In this document: positions 15,341 to 15,442 of the stretch, one piece after another
Position numbering within the stretch: the stretch's first letter is position 1
Layout: each line of letters begins with the position of its first letter
Source of the DNA: Treponema sp.
GTDB taxonomy: Bacteria; Spirochaetota; Spirochaetia; Treponematales; Breznakiellaceae
NCBI GenBank assembly: GCA_031273835.1
Contig: JAISRD010000213.1
Span: 1-15,442 of the forward strand
Direction: 5' to 3'
Length of the DNA: 15,442 nt
Translations under genes and position numbers: made by a program
Notes under the pieces: generated by a model
What the model was told of the DNA's origin: nothing
What the model saw: only the letters and a program-made list of their open reading frames with translations
Database searches by the model: none

Positions 15341-15442
15341 CTAATACTCAACTCCCCACAAAAAAAGCCCCTCGGGAGGCAGGGTCGGCCCGGCAAGTTC
15401 CCGCTTTCCCGAACTGATGATCCGGTAAAAATCCTCAGGCGC
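15341..15442 (-). CDS. truA: tRNA pseudouridine synthase A, C-terminal end (partial)
   Basis: Only the last 33 residues lie in the window, ending at TAG 15341-15343. The segment RELAGPTLPPEGLFLWGVEY matches the typical TruA end (A-G-x-T-A-P-x-x-G-L-x-L-W-x-V-x-Y). TruA makes pseudouridine at positions 38-40 in the anticodon stem-loop of tRNAs. The gene converges on the SDR-like gene across a 251-base gap. The catalytic Asp lies outside the window, so activity cannot be judged. Confidence 0.85.
   Translation of the reverse strand, partial: APEDFYRIISSGKRELAGPTLPPEGLFLWGVEY

Noticed and set aside
15361..15380. GC stem followed by seven T on the minus strand, terminator-like
   Set aside because: It lies inside the truA coding region and simply encodes the conserved E-G-L-F-L segment; the stem is imperfect.

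Overview
The window looks like chromosomal DNA of a moderately GC-rich spirochaete, most likely a Treponema relative such as a termite-gut treponeme. This is an inference from gene content (a dTMP kinase lacking the usual Walker A lysine, NHL/TPR envelope proteins, a second Hsp70 cassette) and was not checked by a search. There is no sign of a plasmid, phage, transposon, CRISPR array, rRNA or tRNA. Coding density is high, and most genes are tightly packed with 4-base or slightly longer overlaps.

Layout. (1) 1-3600, plus strand: the tail of an unrecognised gene, then trmB (tRNA m7G46 methyltransferase), ligA (NAD-dependent DNA ligase) and a short QueG-like iron-sulfur protein. The last three are contiguous or overlapping and look like one operon. 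(2) 3652-4916, minus strand: tmk followed by a small membrane-anchored or secreted protein of unknown function, from a promoter lying almost on the tmk start codon. (3) 5133-9141, minus strand: a galactokinase-family gene with its own sigma70-type promoter and a 10-codon leader ORF, then a TPR protein, then a secreted TPR/NHL-propeller/VWA-like protein. (4) 9309-13553, minus strand: a four-gene chaperone cassette, GrpE-like, short Hsp70 (DnaK-like), small helical-repeat protein, and a J-like/TPR/SEC-C protein whose HPD motif reads QPD. (5) 13698-15089, plus strand: a TetR regulator with a candidate self-operator over its promoter, and a degenerate short-chain-dehydrogenase-like protein. (6) 15341-15442, minus strand: the C-terminus of truA.

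The most interesting part is the chaperone cassette. All parts of an Hsp70 cycle are present (ATPase, exchange factor, J-like partner), but each is non-standard: the Hsp70 has a short lid, the GrpE-like protein has a different N-terminus and a low-complexity tail, and the J-like domain lacks the histidine needed to stimulate canonical Hsp70s while carrying TPR-like helices and a C-terminal SEC-C zinc motif. A G9 run encodes part of the Hsp70 phosphate-binding loop. Other points of interest are the Lys-to-Thr change in the Tmk P-loop, the altered galactokinase signature, and two or three genes whose -10 box sits so close to the start codon that their mRNAs should be leaderless or nearly so.
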